A DNA stretch of 64,000 nt from Lysobacter sp. Root76 (GCF_001428685.1 NZ_LMIK01000006.1:314860-378859), one strand, 5' to 3'. Numbered from the stretch's first letter, positions 7,478-16,566 are shown. Program-made: numbers and translations. Notes: a model not told the origin generated them from the sequence alone.

Positions 7478-8812
7478 ATGAGTATCTTTACCGAAGCCGA
7501 AGCCCGGACCATCCTCGAGAAGGTCGTCAAGCTGTCCAAGGCCGACGAGTGCACCGCCACCCTGAGCGGCTCGATCAACGGCAACATCCGTTTCGCCCTC
7601 AACAACGTCTCCACCAGCGGCATCGTCGACGACGCCGACCTCGCGGTCCAGGTCGCGTTCGGCAGCCGCGTCGGCGTGGCCACCATCAACGAGTTCGACG
7701 ACGCCGCGCTGGAGCGCGTGGTGCGCCGCGCCGAGGACCTGGCGCGGCTGGCGCCGGAGAACCCCGAGTTCATGCCGGCCATCGAGAAGCAGAGCTACAA
7801 GCCCAGCAACACCTTCAGCGAAGCCACCGCGGGCATCACGCCCGAGTATCGGGCCAAGGTCGCGGCCGACTCGATCGCGCCCTGCCGCGCCGACAAGCTG
7901 ACCGCGGCCGGCTTCCTCGAGGACGGCCAGAGCTTCGTCGCCTTCGCCAACAGCAAGGGCAACTTCGGCTACCAGCGCGCCACCAACTTCGACTACACCT
8001 GCACCGTGCGCACCGACGACGGCCGCGGTTCGGGCTGGGTCGGCCGCAACCTCAAGAACGCCGACGAGTTCAAGGTCGACAGCGACGTGCGCACCGCGAT
8101 GCGCAAGGCCACCGAATCGGCCGAGGCCAAGGCGCTGGAGCCGGGCAAGTACACCGTGATCCTGGAACCGGCCGCGGCCGCCGGCCTGATCTCGTTCATG
8201 ATGAATTTCTTCGACGCCCGCCAGGCCGACGAAGGCCGCAGCTTCCTGTCCAAGAAGGGCGGCGGCAACAAGCTCGGCGAGCAGGTCTACGACCCGCGCG
8301 TGAACATCGTCGCCGATCCCTGGGACGAGCGCGCCGCGGTCATGCCCTGGGACGGCGAGGGCCTGCCGCGCGAGAAGATGGCGGTGGTCGAGAACGGCAA
8401 GGTCGCAGCGCTGCGCTATTCGCGCTACTGGGCCAAGAAGCAGGGCAAGCGCGCCGTCGGCGCGCCCGGCAACCTGCTGATGGCGGGCGGCGACAAGTCC
8501 ACGGCGGAGCTGATCAAGGGCACCCAGAAGGGCATCCTGGTCACCCGCACCTGGTACATCCGCCTGGTCGATCCGCAGACCGTGCTGCTGACCGGCCTGA
8601 CCCGCGACGGCACCTTCTACATCGAGAACGGCGTGATCAAGCACCCGGTGAAGAATTTCCGCTTCAACGAATCGCCGGTGATCATGCTCAACAACATCGA
8701 AGAACTCGGCAAGCCGGTGCGCGTGGCCGGCGACGAGTCCTCGTTCGTGATGATGATCCCGCCGATGAAGCTGCGCGACTTCACCTTCACCTCGCTGTCG
8801 GACGCGGTCTGA
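7478..8812 (+). CDS. TldE/PmbA-family partner subunit
   Basis: A 444-residue TldE (PmbA-like) protein. It shares the U62 fold (ECTATLSGSINGNIRFALN, KYTVILEPAAAAGLISFMM, GAPGNLLMAGGDKS, near the end MLNNIEELGKP) but has no HExxxH, as expected for the non-catalytic partner of TldD. AGGAG lies 8 nt before the ATG. Its N-terminus (MSIFTEAEARTILEKVV) has no signal peptide, although the TldD genes on both sides encode Tat signals. If it forms the usual TldD-TldE heterodimer it would have to be carried out folded with its partner through Tat (hitchhiker export), or the TldD signal is not used as predicted. It is separated from the second tldD by 99 bp containing a strong hairpin. Confidence 0.88.
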   Translation: MSIFTEAEARTILEKVVKLSKADECTATLSGSINGNIRFALNNVSTSGIVDDADLAVQVAFGSRVGVATINEFDDAALERVVRRAEDLARLAPENPEFMPAIEKQSYKPSNTFSEATAGITPEYRAKVAADSIAPCRADKLTAAGFLEDGQSFVAFANSKGNFGYQRATNFDYTCTVRTDDGRGSGWVGRNLKNADEFKVDSDVRTAMRKATESAEAKALEPGKYTVILEPAAAAGLISFMMNFFDARQADEGRSFLSKKGGGNKLGEQVYDPRVNIVADPWDERAAVMPWDGEGLPREKMAVVENGKVAALRYSRYWAKKQGKRAVGAPGNLLMAGGDKSTAELIKGTQKGILVTRTWYIRLVDPQTVLLTGLTRDGTFYIENGVIKHPVKNFRFNESPVIMLNNIEELGKPVRVAGDESSFVMMIPPMKLRDFTFTSLSDAV

Positions 8813-8825
8813 CGCCCACCGGCGC

Positions 8826-8857
8826 GGGCGGCGCCACCGGACTCCGGTGCGCCGCCC
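8826..8857 (+). terminator. Hairpin between tldE and the second tldD
   Basis: GGGCGGCGCCACCGG (8826-8840) pairs with CCGGTGCGCCGCCC (8844-8857) across an ACT loop with one bulged base. No U-tract follows, so it is more likely an mRNA-stabilising or partial-termination hairpin that sets expression of the downstream genes than a full terminator. Confidence 0.45.
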
Positions 8858-8911
8858 GTCGCCGACGCGCCCCGTGCGCGTTCCATCGATTCCGCCGAGC
8901 CGAACACGCCT

Positions 8912-10537
8912 GTGCAACGACGCGACTTCCTGAGTTTCACCGGCCTGGGTCTGGCCGGCCTCATGCTTCCCTACGGCCGCAGCATCGCCGCCGAAGCCCT
9001 GCTCGAACCGGTCGACGGCGCGCGCCGCCGCGCCCTGGCCGATACCGCGCTGAACGCCGCGCGCGAGGGCGGGGCGTCGTACTGCGACGTGCGCATCGGC
9101 CGCTATCTGCGCCAGTCGGTGATCACCCGCGAGGCCCAGGTCCGCAACATCGTCAACAGCGAATCGGCCGGCGTCGGCATCCGCGTGCTCTGCGAAGGCG
9201 CCTGGGGTTTCGCGGCCACCGCGCGCGCGACCCCTGAAGCGGTGGCCAATGCGGCACGCCAGGCCCTGGCCATCGCCCGCGCCAACGCCAAGGCCCAGAC
9301 CCGCAAGGTCGAGCTGGCGCCGGTCGCCGGCGTGGGCGAGGTGCGCTGGGCGACGCCGGTGCGCAAGAACGCGATGGCGGTGCCGATCAAGGACAAGGTC
9401 GATCTGCTGCTCGGGGTCAACGCCGCCGCGCTCAAGGCCGGCGCCGACTTCGTCAATTCGACCTTGTTCGTGATCAACGAACAGAAGTACTTCGCCTCCA
9501 CCGACGGCAGCTACATCGACCAGGACGTGCACCGGATCTGGCTGCCGCTGACCGCGACCGCGATCGACAAGGCCAGCGGCAAGTTCCGCACCCGCGACGG
9601 CCTGTCGGCGCCGATGGGCATGGGCTACGAATACCTGGACGCGGACCCCGCGCAGAAGCATGCGCTGCCCGGCGGCATGACCGGCTACGGCCGTTCCTAC
9701 GACGTGATGGAGGACGCCGTCGCGGCCGCCAGGCACGCGCGCGCCAAGCTCAAGGCGCCGTCGGTCAAGCCCGGCAAGTACGACCTGGTGCTCGACCCCT
9801 CCAACATGTTCCTGACCATCCACGAGAACGTCGGCCATCCGCTGGAGCTGGACCGCGTGCTCGGCTACGAGGCCAACTACGCCGGCACCAGCTTCGCCAC
9901 GCTCGACAAGCGCGAGCAGGGCTACCGCTACGGCAGCGAGGTGGTCAATTTCGTCGCCGACAAGACGCGTCCCGGCAGCCTGGGCGCGGTCGGCTACGAC
10001 GACGAGGGCGTGAAGACGCGCGAGTGGGATCTGGTCCGCGACGGCATCCTGGTCGACTACCAGGCCACCCGCGACGAGGCCCACATCCTCGGTCACAAGG
10101 AGTCGCACGGTTGCAGCTACGCCGATTCCTGGTCCAGCGTGCAGTTCCAGCGCATGGCCAATGTCTCGCTGAAGCCGGGCAAGAAGCCCTTGAGCGTCGC
10201 CGAGATGGTCAAGGGCGTCGAACGCGGTCTGTACGTGCACGGTCGCGGCTCGTACTCGATCGACCAGCAGCGCTACAACGCCCAGTTCGGCGGCCAGCTG
10301 TTCTTCGAGATCAAGAACGGCCAGGTCACCGGCCTGGTCGAGGACGCCGCCTACCAGATCCGCACGCCGGAATTCTGGAACGCCTGCGTGGCGGTCTGCG
10401 ACGAGCGCGATTTCCGCCTCGGCGGTTCGTTCTTCGACGGCAAGGGCCAGCCCAGCCAGGTCTCGGCGGTGTCGCACGGTTCGAGCACGGCGCGCTTCGA
10501 CGGCGTCAACGTCATCAATACCGCGCGGGCGCTGTAG
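8912..10537 (+). CDS. Exported TldD-family metallopeptidase (Tat signal), second copy
   Basis: A 541-residue paralogue of the protein encoded at 5828-7456, co-linear with it along its whole length. The zinc motif falls at the same residue numbers (H304 E305 H309, here HENVGH) and is followed by the same PLELDRVLGYEANYAGTSF. The GTG start at 8912 gives MQRRDFLSFTGLGLAGLMLP, again a twin-arginine signal. Both copies keep the active site and the C-terminal GGSFFDGKGQP and GSSTARF segments, so neither looks like a decaying duplicate; differences are spread evenly, implying an old duplication with both kept. Possible meanings are two substrate specificities sharing one TldE, or a TldD homodimer. 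The DUF4159 gene starts 62 bp downstream. Confidence 0.9.
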   Translation: MQRRDFLSFTGLGLAGLMLPYGRSIAAEALLEPVDGARRRALADTALNAAREGGASYCDVRIGRYLRQSVITREAQVRNIVNSESAGVGIRVLCEGAWGFAATARATPEAVANAARQALAIARANAKAQTRKVELAPVAGVGEVRWATPVRKNAMAVPIKDKVDLLLGVNAAALKAGADFVNSTLFVINEQKYFASTDGSYIDQDVHRIWLPLTATAIDKASGKFRTRDGLSAPMGMGYEYLDADPAQKHALPGGMTGYGRSYDVMEDAVAAARHARAKLKAPSVKPGKYDLVLDPSNMFLTIHENVGHPLELDRVLGYEANYAGTSFATLDKREQGYRYGSEVVNFVADKTRPGSLGAVGYDDEGVKTREWDLVRDGILVDYQATRDEAHILGHKESHGCSYADSWSSVQFQRMANVSLKPGKKPLSVAEMVKGVERGLYVHGRGSYSIDQQRYNAQFGGQLFFEIKNGQVTGLVEDAAYQIRTPEFWNACVAVCDERDFRLGGSFFDGKGQPSQVSAVSHGSSTARFDGVNVINTARAL

Positions 10538-10599
10538 GCAGGGCCGTCGATGCGCGAGCTCGCCGCCACCCCCGCCACGGCGCCGGCCGGCGTGGCGCC

Positions 10600-11304
10600 G
10601 TGAACCGCGCGCAGTTCCTGCGCCTGATGCTCGGCGGCCTGGCCGGCGCGGCCCTGGCGCGCCCGTGGCAGGCCGCGTCCGCCGCGGCCGAGTACGACTT
10701 CTGGTTCACCCGCCTCAAGTACGACTCCGGCGACTGGGACGTGGACCAGCGCATGCCGGCCAACCTCATCACCTCGCTGATCGACTACACCAATCTGCGC
10801 GTGGACCCCAAGGAACACGTGCTCGCCCTGGCCGATCCGAAGATGCTGACCGCGCCGTTCTGCTACCTGGCCGGGCACAAGCTGGTCGAGTTCAACCCCG
10901 ACGAGCGCCGCAACTTCGAGCGTTACGTGCGCAACGGCGGCTTCGTCTTCGTCGACGACTGCAACCACGACATCGACGGCCTGTTCGCGCGCTCGTTCGA
11001 GGCGCAGATGGCGACGATCTTCGGCCGCAAGGCGATGAAGAAGCTGCCCAAGAACCATCCCATCTACCGCAGCTTCTTCACCTTCGACGGCCCGCCCGCG
11101 ACCGGCTTCGAACTCAACGGCTGGGGCGACGACCTGGTCCACGAGTATCTGCAGGGCATCGAGATCGACGGCCGTCTGGGCGTGCTCTACAGCAACAAGG
11201 ACTACGGCTGCGAATGGGACTACGACTGGCGCAACAAGCGCTTCCTGGCCGAGGACAACACCAAGTTCGCGGTCAATATCGTCATGTACGCGCTGACCGC
11301 GTGA
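10600..11304 (+). CDS. Exported DUF4159-domain protein
   Basis: A 234-residue protein whose body (EYDFWFTRLKYDSGDWDVD, then a glutamine amidotransferase-like fold with GGFVFVDDCNHDIDGLFARSF and a conserved C-terminal KFAVNIVMYALT) fits DUF4159. This domain is often found beside MoxR/DUF58/BatA genes; its biochemical role is unknown. The GTG start at 10600 gives MNRAQFLRLMLGGLAGAALARPWQ...ASAAAEY, an export signal. It has one Arg rather than two before QFLRLM, so Sec and Tat are both possible. It sits between the TldD block and moxR (22 bp gap, GGGA before the moxR start), tying the two halves of the cluster together. Confidence 0.8.
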   Translation: MNRAQFLRLMLGGLAGAALARPWQAASAAAEYDFWFTRLKYDSGDWDVDQRMPANLITSLIDYTNLRVDPKEHVLALADPKMLTAPFCYLAGHKLVEFNPDERRNFERYVRNGGFVFVDDCNHDIDGLFARSFEAQMATIFGRKAMKKLPKNHPIYRSFFTFDGPPATGFELNGWGDDLVHEYLQGIEIDGRLGVLYSNKDYGCEWDYDWRNKRFLAEDNTKFAVNIVMYALTA

Positions 11305-11326
11305 ACGAACCAGCAAGGGAACACCG

Positions 11327-12325
11327 ATGAGCCAGACCCCCAGCGAATCCGATATCCAGGCCGAACTCGCGCAACTGGGCACCTTGCGCAGCGCGATCGC
11401 CCAGGCCATCGTCGGCCAGGACGACGTGGTCGAACAACTGCTGATCGGCCTGCTCGCCGGCGGCCACTGCCTGCTCGAGGGCGTGCCCGGACTGGGCAAG
11501 ACCCTGCTGGTGCGCTCGCTGGGGCAGGCGCTGGAGCTGCAGTTCCGGCGCGTGCAGTTCACTCCCGACCTGATGCCCAGCGACATCCTCGGCACCGAGC
11601 TGCTGGAGGAGGATCACGGCACCGGCCATCGCCATTTCCGTTTCCAGCCCGGCCCGATCTTCACCAACCTGCTGCTCGCCGACGAGCTCAACCGGACGCC
11701 GCCCAAGACCCAGGCCGCGTTGCTGGAAGCGATGCAGGAGCGCACGGTCAGCTACGCGGGCGTGACCCACGCGCTGCCGGCGCCGTTCTTCGTGCTGGCC
11801 ACCCAGAACCCGCTGGAGCAGGCCGGCACCTATCCCTTGCCGGAAGCGCAGCTGGACCGGTTCCTGCTGCATATCCGCGTCGATTATCCCAGCGAGCGCG
11901 AAGAGCACGACATCCTGCAGCAGACCACCGGCGCCCACAGCGCCCAGGTGCCGCGGGTGATGCACGGCGAGCAGGTGCTGGCCTTGCAGGCGCGGGTGCG
12001 CGAGGTTCATCTGGGCGAGGATCTGCTGCTGTGGATCACCCGCCTGGTGCGCGCCAGCCGTCCCGGCGACGGCGCCCTGGCCGAAGTGAAGCAATGGGTG
12101 AAGTGGGGTGCCGGCCCGCGCGCGGGCCAGTCGCTGGTGCTGGCGGCCAAGGCGCGCGCCTTGCTGCGCGGGCGCCTGGCGGCCACTCGCGACGACGTGC
12201 TCGCGCTCGCGGCGCCGGTGATGCGGCATCGCCTGCTGTTGTCGTTCGCGGCCGAGGCCGAGCAGAAGAGCGCCGACGACGTGATCGCGGCGCTGCTGCG
12301 CGGCGTGCCGTTCGCCGGCGCCTGA
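11327..12325 (+). CDS. moxR: MoxR-family AAA+ ATPase
   Basis: A 332-residue AAA+ ATPase of the MoxR class, thought to act as a chaperone that readies partner proteins, often vWA-domain proteins, for activity. Walker A is GVPGLGKT (about residues 49-56), Walker B LLLADELNRTPP with TQAALLEAMQE, sensor 1 VLATQNPLEQAGTYPLPEAQLDRF. It is cytosolic. AAGGGA precedes the ATG. The next gene encodes the DUF58 partner usual for this family, and the three after that are membrane proteins of the same genomic neighbourhood. Confidence 0.95.
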   Translation: MSQTPSESDIQAELAQLGTLRSAIAQAIVGQDDVVEQLLIGLLAGGHCLLEGVPGLGKTLLVRSLGQALELQFRRVQFTPDLMPSDILGTELLEEDHGTGHRHFRFQPGPIFTNLLLADELNRTPPKTQAALLEAMQERTVSYAGVTHALPAPFFVLATQNPLEQAGTYPLPEAQLDRFLLHIRVDYPSEREEHDILQQTTGAHSAQVPRVMHGEQVLALQARVREVHLGEDLLLWITRLVRASRPGDGALAEVKQWVKWGAGPRAGQSLVLAAKARALLRGRLAATRDDVLALAAPVMRHRLLLSFAAEAEQKSADDVIAALLRGVPFAGA

Positions 12326-12350
12326 GCGTCGCAGCAGGACGGCCAGGGAC

Positions 12351-13247
12351 ATGAGCGGCGATCTGATTCCGGCGGCGGTGCGGGCGCGCTTGCGCAATCT
12401 GCGCCTGACCTCGCGGCGCGCGGTCGGCGCGCACGGGCTGGGCCTGCATCGCAGCCGCAGCCGCGGTGCCGGGCTCGAATTCGCCCAGTACCGCGCCTAC
12501 GAGCCCGGCGACGAACTGCGCCAGATCGACTGGAAGCTGTACGCGCGCTCGGACCGCTTCTTCGTGCGCGAAGCCGAACGCGAAAGTCCGCTCGCGGTGT
12601 GGTTGTTGATCGACGCCAGCGCTTCGATGACCCAGGCCGACGCCGCGCGCCCGGGCTGGACCCGGCTGGACGCGGCCAAGGCCCTGGCCGCCTGCGTGGC
12701 CGAGCTGGCGCTGCGCCAGGGCGATCGTTTCGGCCTGATCGCCTTGCGCGGCGACGGCCTGCGCCTGCTCGCGCCGGCCACCGGCCCGCGTCAGCGCGAC
12801 CGCCTGCTGTTGGAGCTGCAATCGCTATCGGCGCAGGGCAGCTGGCCCGCGGCCGACAAGCTGCGGCCGCTGTGGGAACGCATCGCCGCCGACGACCTGG
12901 TGCTGATGCTGGGCGACGGCTTCGACGAGAGCGGTGTAGCCGTAGCCGAACGTCTGGCCGCGGCGCGGCGCGAAGTGTTGAGCCTGCGCATTCTGACCGC
13001 CGAGGAGCGCGACTTCCCCTATCAGGGCGGCCACCGTTTCCGCGATCCGGAAACCGGCGAGGAACTGCTCGGCGACGGCGCCGCGCTGCGCGCCGAATTC
13101 CTGGCCCGTTTCGGCGCAGCGCGGGCCGAGATCGATGCGCGGCTGGACGCCTGTGGCATTCGCCATGCCGAATACGTGCTGGACCAGGAACTCGACTTGC
13201 CGCTGCACCGCTTGTTCGGCGCCCGCGACGCCGCGGAGTACGCGTGA
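12351..13247 (+). CDS. DUF58-domain protein with vWA-like fold
   Basis: A 298-residue protein with the DUF58 signature YEPGDELRQIDWKLYARSDRFFVREAERE (about residues 46-74) and a vWA-type metal site LLIDASASM. It probably binds and is acted on by the MoxR ATPase encoded 25 bp upstream. No transmembrane segment is visible, so it is cytosolic, perhaps bound to the membrane partners encoded next. Its TGA overlaps the GTG of the following gene (GTGA), which implies coupled translation. Known MoxR/DUF58 systems affect envelope stress, motility or metalloenzyme activation; none of these is shown by the sequence here. Confidence 0.9.
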   Translation: MSGDLIPAAVRARLRNLRLTSRRAVGAHGLGLHRSRSRGAGLEFAQYRAYEPGDELRQIDWKLYARSDRFFVREAERESPLAVWLLIDASASMTQADAARPGWTRLDAAKALAACVAELALRQGDRFGLIALRGDGLRLLAPATGPRQRDRLLLELQSLSAQGSWPAADKLRPLWERIAADDLVLMLGDGFDESGVAVAERLAAARREVLSLRILTAEERDFPYQGGHRFRDPETGEELLGDGAALRAEFLARFGAARAEIDARLDACGIRHAEYVLDQELDLPLHRLFGARDAAEYA

Positions 13248-14395
13248 ACTTCGCCCTGTTGCTGCCTGCCGCGCTGGCCGCGCTCGCGGCCCTGATCCTG
13301 CCGCTGCTGATTCATCTGGCGCGGCGCAGCGAGCAGCGGCCGACCGACTTCGCCGCGCTGCGCTGGCTGCGCCAGAAGCCGCGCCCGCGCCATCGCATCC
13401 GCTTCGACGAACGCCTGCTGCTGTTGCTGCGTTTGCTGTTGCTGGCGCTGCTCGCGTTGTGGCTGGCGCGGCCGGTGTCGTACGGTGCGGTTAGCCATCA
13501 GCCCTGGATCGTGGTCGCGCCCGGCGTCGATCCGCGGGCCGTGCCGGCGGGCGAGGGCGCACGCGTACGCTGGCTGGCGCCGGGCTTTCCCGCCATCGAT
13601 ACGGCGCCGCCATCGCAACCGGTCGCGCTGGCGAGCCTGTTGCGCGAGCTCGATGCGACGCTGCCTGCGCAGGTGCCGCTGCGCGTGCTGGTGCCTGCGC
13701 AACTGAGCGGCGCCGACGGGCAGCGGCCGGTGTTGTCGCGAGCGCTGCAGTGGCAGGTGGTTGCCGGCACGACGGACGCAGCACCCGCCGCCGCCGTCGC
13801 GCCGCCGAAGCTCGCGATCCGCTACGCGGCCGAACGCGCGGCGTCGCTGCCGTACCTGCGCGCCGCGGTTTCGGCCTGGTCGCCGCAGAGCGTCTCCGCC
13901 GACAGCGGGGTCGCCGGCACTGCGGCGCCCACCGACCCCAAGACCCAGGTAATGGTGTGGCTGGCGCCGGGCGCCTTGCCGACAGCGGTGCTGGACTGGA
14001 TCGGCGCCGGCGGCACCGCCGTGCTCGATGCCGACGCGCAATGGCCGCAGACCGCCGCTCGCGCGCCGCTGTGGCGCGATGCGGACGGTGCCGTGCTGGT
14101 CGAGGGATCGAGCTACCGCAACGGGCGCGTGCTGCGCTTCACCCGCGCACTGGCGCCGCAGACGATGCCGGAGCTGCTGGAACCGCAGTTTCCGCGCCGC
14201 CTGCGTGAACTGCTGAGCGCGCCGGTCGCCGCGCCCGGTCGCGCGATCGCCAGCGACTACGCGCCGCGCACCGGTGGCCCGAGCTTCGACGCGCCCGCAC
14301 GCGATCTCAAACCGTGGCTGGCCTTGCTGATCGCCGCGCTGTTCGCCTTGGAGCGCTGGCTCGCCACGCGTCCGCGCCGGGGCGTCACGCCATGA
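13244..14395 (+). CDS. BatA-like membrane protein (aerotolerance-regulator N-terminal domain)
   Basis: A 383-residue membrane protein. Residues 1-25 form a first membrane segment (NFALLLPAALAALAALILPLL) followed by IHLARRSEQRPTDFAALRWLR, the BatA N-terminal signature. A second Leu-rich segment (LLLLLRLLLLALLALWLAR) lies near residues 58-77, and a C-terminal one (PWLALLIAALFALERWL) before the stop. The long central part should be periplasmic. No intact vWA MIDAS motif is seen, so it is probably a scaffold rather than a classical BatA. The GTG start at 13244 overlaps the DUF58 stop by 4 bp and its TGA overlaps the next ATG by 4 bp (14392-14395). Confidence 0.8.
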   Translation: MNFALLLPAALAALAALILPLLIHLARRSEQRPTDFAALRWLRQKPRPRHRIRFDERLLLLLRLLLLALLALWLARPVSYGAVSHQPWIVVAPGVDPRAVPAGEGARVRWLAPGFPAIDTAPPSQPVALASLLRELDATLPAQVPLRVLVPAQLSGADGQRPVLSRALQWQVVAGTTDAAPAAAVAPPKLAIRYAAERAASLPYLRAAVSAWSPQSVSADSGVAGTAAPTDPKTQVMVWLAPGALPTAVLDWIGAGGTAVLDADAQWPQTAARAPLWRDADGAVLVEGSSYRNGRVLRFTRALAPQTMPELLEPQFPRRLRELLSAPVAAPGRAIASDYAPRTGGPSFDAPARDLKPWLALLIAALFALERWLATRPRRGVTP

Positions 14396-16566
14396 GCGCC
14401 GCCCATGAGTTGCAGAAACTGCTGCGGGCCGCGCGACTGCGACGCGGCCTCGACGCGTCGCTGGTCGCCGCGCCCTGGCTGGCGGTCGCGGCGACGCTGG
14501 CGGGGCGCTGGAGCGGGGCGGTCGTGGCGTTGCCGGTCGCGCTTGCCGGCGCGGCCGTCATCGCCTTGGCCTGCTGGCGCCACGCCGCACGACTGGACAC
14601 GCAATGGCTGGCGCGCAGGCTCAACGCACGCCGCGCCGACATGGACGACAGCGCCGACCTGCTGTTCGCCGAGTCCTCGCCGCTGGGCGCGTTGCAGAAC
14701 CTGCAGCGCTCGCGCCTGCAAGGACGCATCGAGACCGGCGCGACGCCCGACCTGCGCCCGGGCTGGTCGCTGCGCCGCTGGCTGCTGTCGGCCGCAGTGG
14801 CCGTGCTCGCATTGCTGGCGATCCTGCTGTGGCCGCGGCCGGACGACGCGCCGCTGAGCGAACGCCTGGCCGATGCGGTCGGCCTGGCGCCTGCGCCTAC
14901 ACAGACACGGCTCACACAGACCCAGCTCGCGCTCGCGCCGCCCGCGTACACGCGCCTGCCCGCACGCGAGGACAGCCAGCTCGAAGCCAAGACGGTGCAG
15001 GGTGCGCAGCTGCGCTGGCGCCTGCGCTTCCAGCCGCAACCGCGTTCGGCCGAACTGCTCTTCCACGAAGGCCGCCGTCTGCCCCTGCAGCGCCAGGGCG
15101 AGGACTGGTCGGCGAGCCTGATCCTGGACAAATCGACCCTGTACCGCATCGTGCTCGATCCGCAGGCGCTGCCGCTGCAAAGCCGGCGCCTGTATCGCCT
15201 CGATGTCGTGCCCGACCGTGCGCCGCAGTTGCGCGTGGTCGAACCCGACCGCGGCCTGACTTTGCTCGCGGCGGGACAGCGTGTGTGGCCGCTGCTGTTC
15301 GACGCCAGCGACGACTACGGCCTGGCCGCGAACGCGACGCTGCGCATTACCCTGGCGCAGGGCTCGGGCGAGAACATCACTTTCCGCGAGCAGCAGCTGA
15401 GCCTGCGCGGCAGCGGCAGTGCGACCGCGAAACGCTATGCGCATCGACTCGACTTGGCTGCGCTGGGTTTTTCCGCCGGCGACGACCTGATCGTGCAGCT
15501 GAGCGTCGACGACAACCGCAGCCCGCAGCCGCAGAGCGCGCGCAGTCCCAGCCTGATCCTGCGCTGGCCGGCGGACCTGGGCCAGGAAGCGACCGGTATC
15601 GAGGGCCTGGTCAAGACCACGCTGCCGGCCTACTTCCGCAGCCAGCGCCAGATCATCATCGATGCCGAGGCGCTGTACGCGCAGCGGCGCAAGCTCGAAG
15701 CCGGCCTGTACGCGAAGCGCTCGGACGGAATCGGCGTCGACCAGCGCATCCTGCGTTTGCGCTACGGCCAGTTCCTGGGCGAGGAGGCCGAGGGCGAACC
15801 GAAGCCGCCGACCAACGATGCCGAGGACGTCGCCAACGAGGCCGGCGAACACGACGAACACGCTGCGGGCGCCGAGGCCCACGACGATCACGAGCACGCG
15901 CCGTCGCAGGCTCCGTCCCGGTTCGGGGATGCCGGCTCGGTGCTGGAGGAATACGGGCACACCCACGATCACGCCGAGGCCGCGACCCTGCTGGATCCGG
16001 AAACCCGCAAGTTGTTGAAGGCCGCGCTGGATGAGATGTGGCAGTCCGAACTGCACCTGCGCCAGGGCCATCCCGACCAGGCCCTGCCTTATGCCTACCG
16101 CGCCCTGCGCTACATCAAGCAGGTGCAGCAGGCCAGCCGCATCTACCTGGCGCGGGTCGGCCCGGAACTTCCGCCGATCGACGAGAGCCGGCGCATGAGC
16201 GGCGAGCGCGAAGGTCTGGCGCGACGCGGCGACGCCTTGAACGCGGCGACCGCGCCCGATCCGGCGCTGGAATCGCTGTGGCGGGCGCTTGAAGCGCCGC
16301 CGGCGCGGGCGGGATCGGCGATCGACACCGCCGCGCTGGAGCGCTGGCTGCGCGAACACGAGGCGCGGGTGCCGGACCCGCTCGCGTTCGTGGCCGCGAT
16401 CGACGCGCTGCGCGAACGCCCCGATTGCGTCCCGTGCCGCGCTCGCCTGCGTGGCCTGCTATGGCCTCTGTTGACGCGACCACCGGCCGCGCTGCCGCGG
16501 CGCGAGGACGGCGGCGACGAAGGCCGGCGCTATCTGGATGCCTTGCGCAAGGAGTCGGCGCCATGA
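14392..16566 (+). CDS. Large membrane-anchored protein of the MoxR cluster (DUF4175-like) with His-rich segment
   Basis: A 724-residue protein. Two hydrophobic segments occur near residues 25-60 and 128-145 (LLSAAVAVLALLAILLW), followed by a long region rich in charged residues, helical towards the end. It resembles DUF4175-type proteins found beside MoxR/DUF58 genes; the similarity is judged by layout rather than a firm motif. Around residues 482-535 is a stretch very rich in His, Asp and Glu (EHDEHAAGAEAHDDHEHA, then HTHDHAE), typical of metal-chelating linkers. It would lie in the periplasm together with the exported TldD zinc peptidases. Coupled at both ends by ATGA overlaps. Function unknown. 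Confidence 0.7.
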   Translation: MSAAHELQKLLRAARLRRGLDASLVAAPWLAVAATLAGRWSGAVVALPVALAGAAVIALACWRHAARLDTQWLARRLNARRADMDDSADLLFAESSPLGALQNLQRSRLQGRIETGATPDLRPGWSLRRWLLSAAVAVLALLAILLWPRPDDAPLSERLADAVGLAPAPTQTRLTQTQLALAPPAYTRLPAREDSQLEAKTVQGAQLRWRLRFQPQPRSAELLFHEGRRLPLQRQGEDWSASLILDKSTLYRIVLDPQALPLQSRRLYRLDVVPDRAPQLRVVEPDRGLTLLAAGQRVWPLLFDASDDYGLAANATLRITLAQGSGENITFREQQLSLRGSGSATAKRYAHRLDLAALGFSAGDDLIVQLSVDDNRSPQPQSARSPSLILRWPADLGQEATGIEGLVKTTLPAYFRSQRQIIIDAEALYAQRRKLEAGLYAKRSDGIGVDQRILRLRYGQFLGEEAEGEPKPPTNDAEDVANEAGEHDEHAAGAEAHDDHEHAPSQAPSRFGDAGSVLEEYGHTHDHAEAATLLDPETRKLLKAALDEMWQSELHLRQGHPDQALPYAYRALRYIKQVQQASRIYLARVGPELPPIDESRRMSGEREGLARRGDALNAATAPDPALESLWRALEAPPARAGSAIDTAALERWLREHEARVPDPLAFVAAIDALRERPDCVPCRARLRGLLWPLLTRPPAALPRREDGGDEGRRYLDALRKESAP

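Noticed and set aside
5855-10477. A 1540-codon open frame on the minus strand opposite the two tldD genes and tldE
   Set aside because: It is antisense to three clearly coding genes, has low-complexity Val/Ala/Asp/His composition typical of the complement of GC-rich codons, and shows no family motif.
10600-10680. Firm Tat signal on the DUF4159 protein
   Set aside because: Only one Arg precedes the QFLRLM stretch; the export signal is clear but the route is not, so I did not claim Tat.
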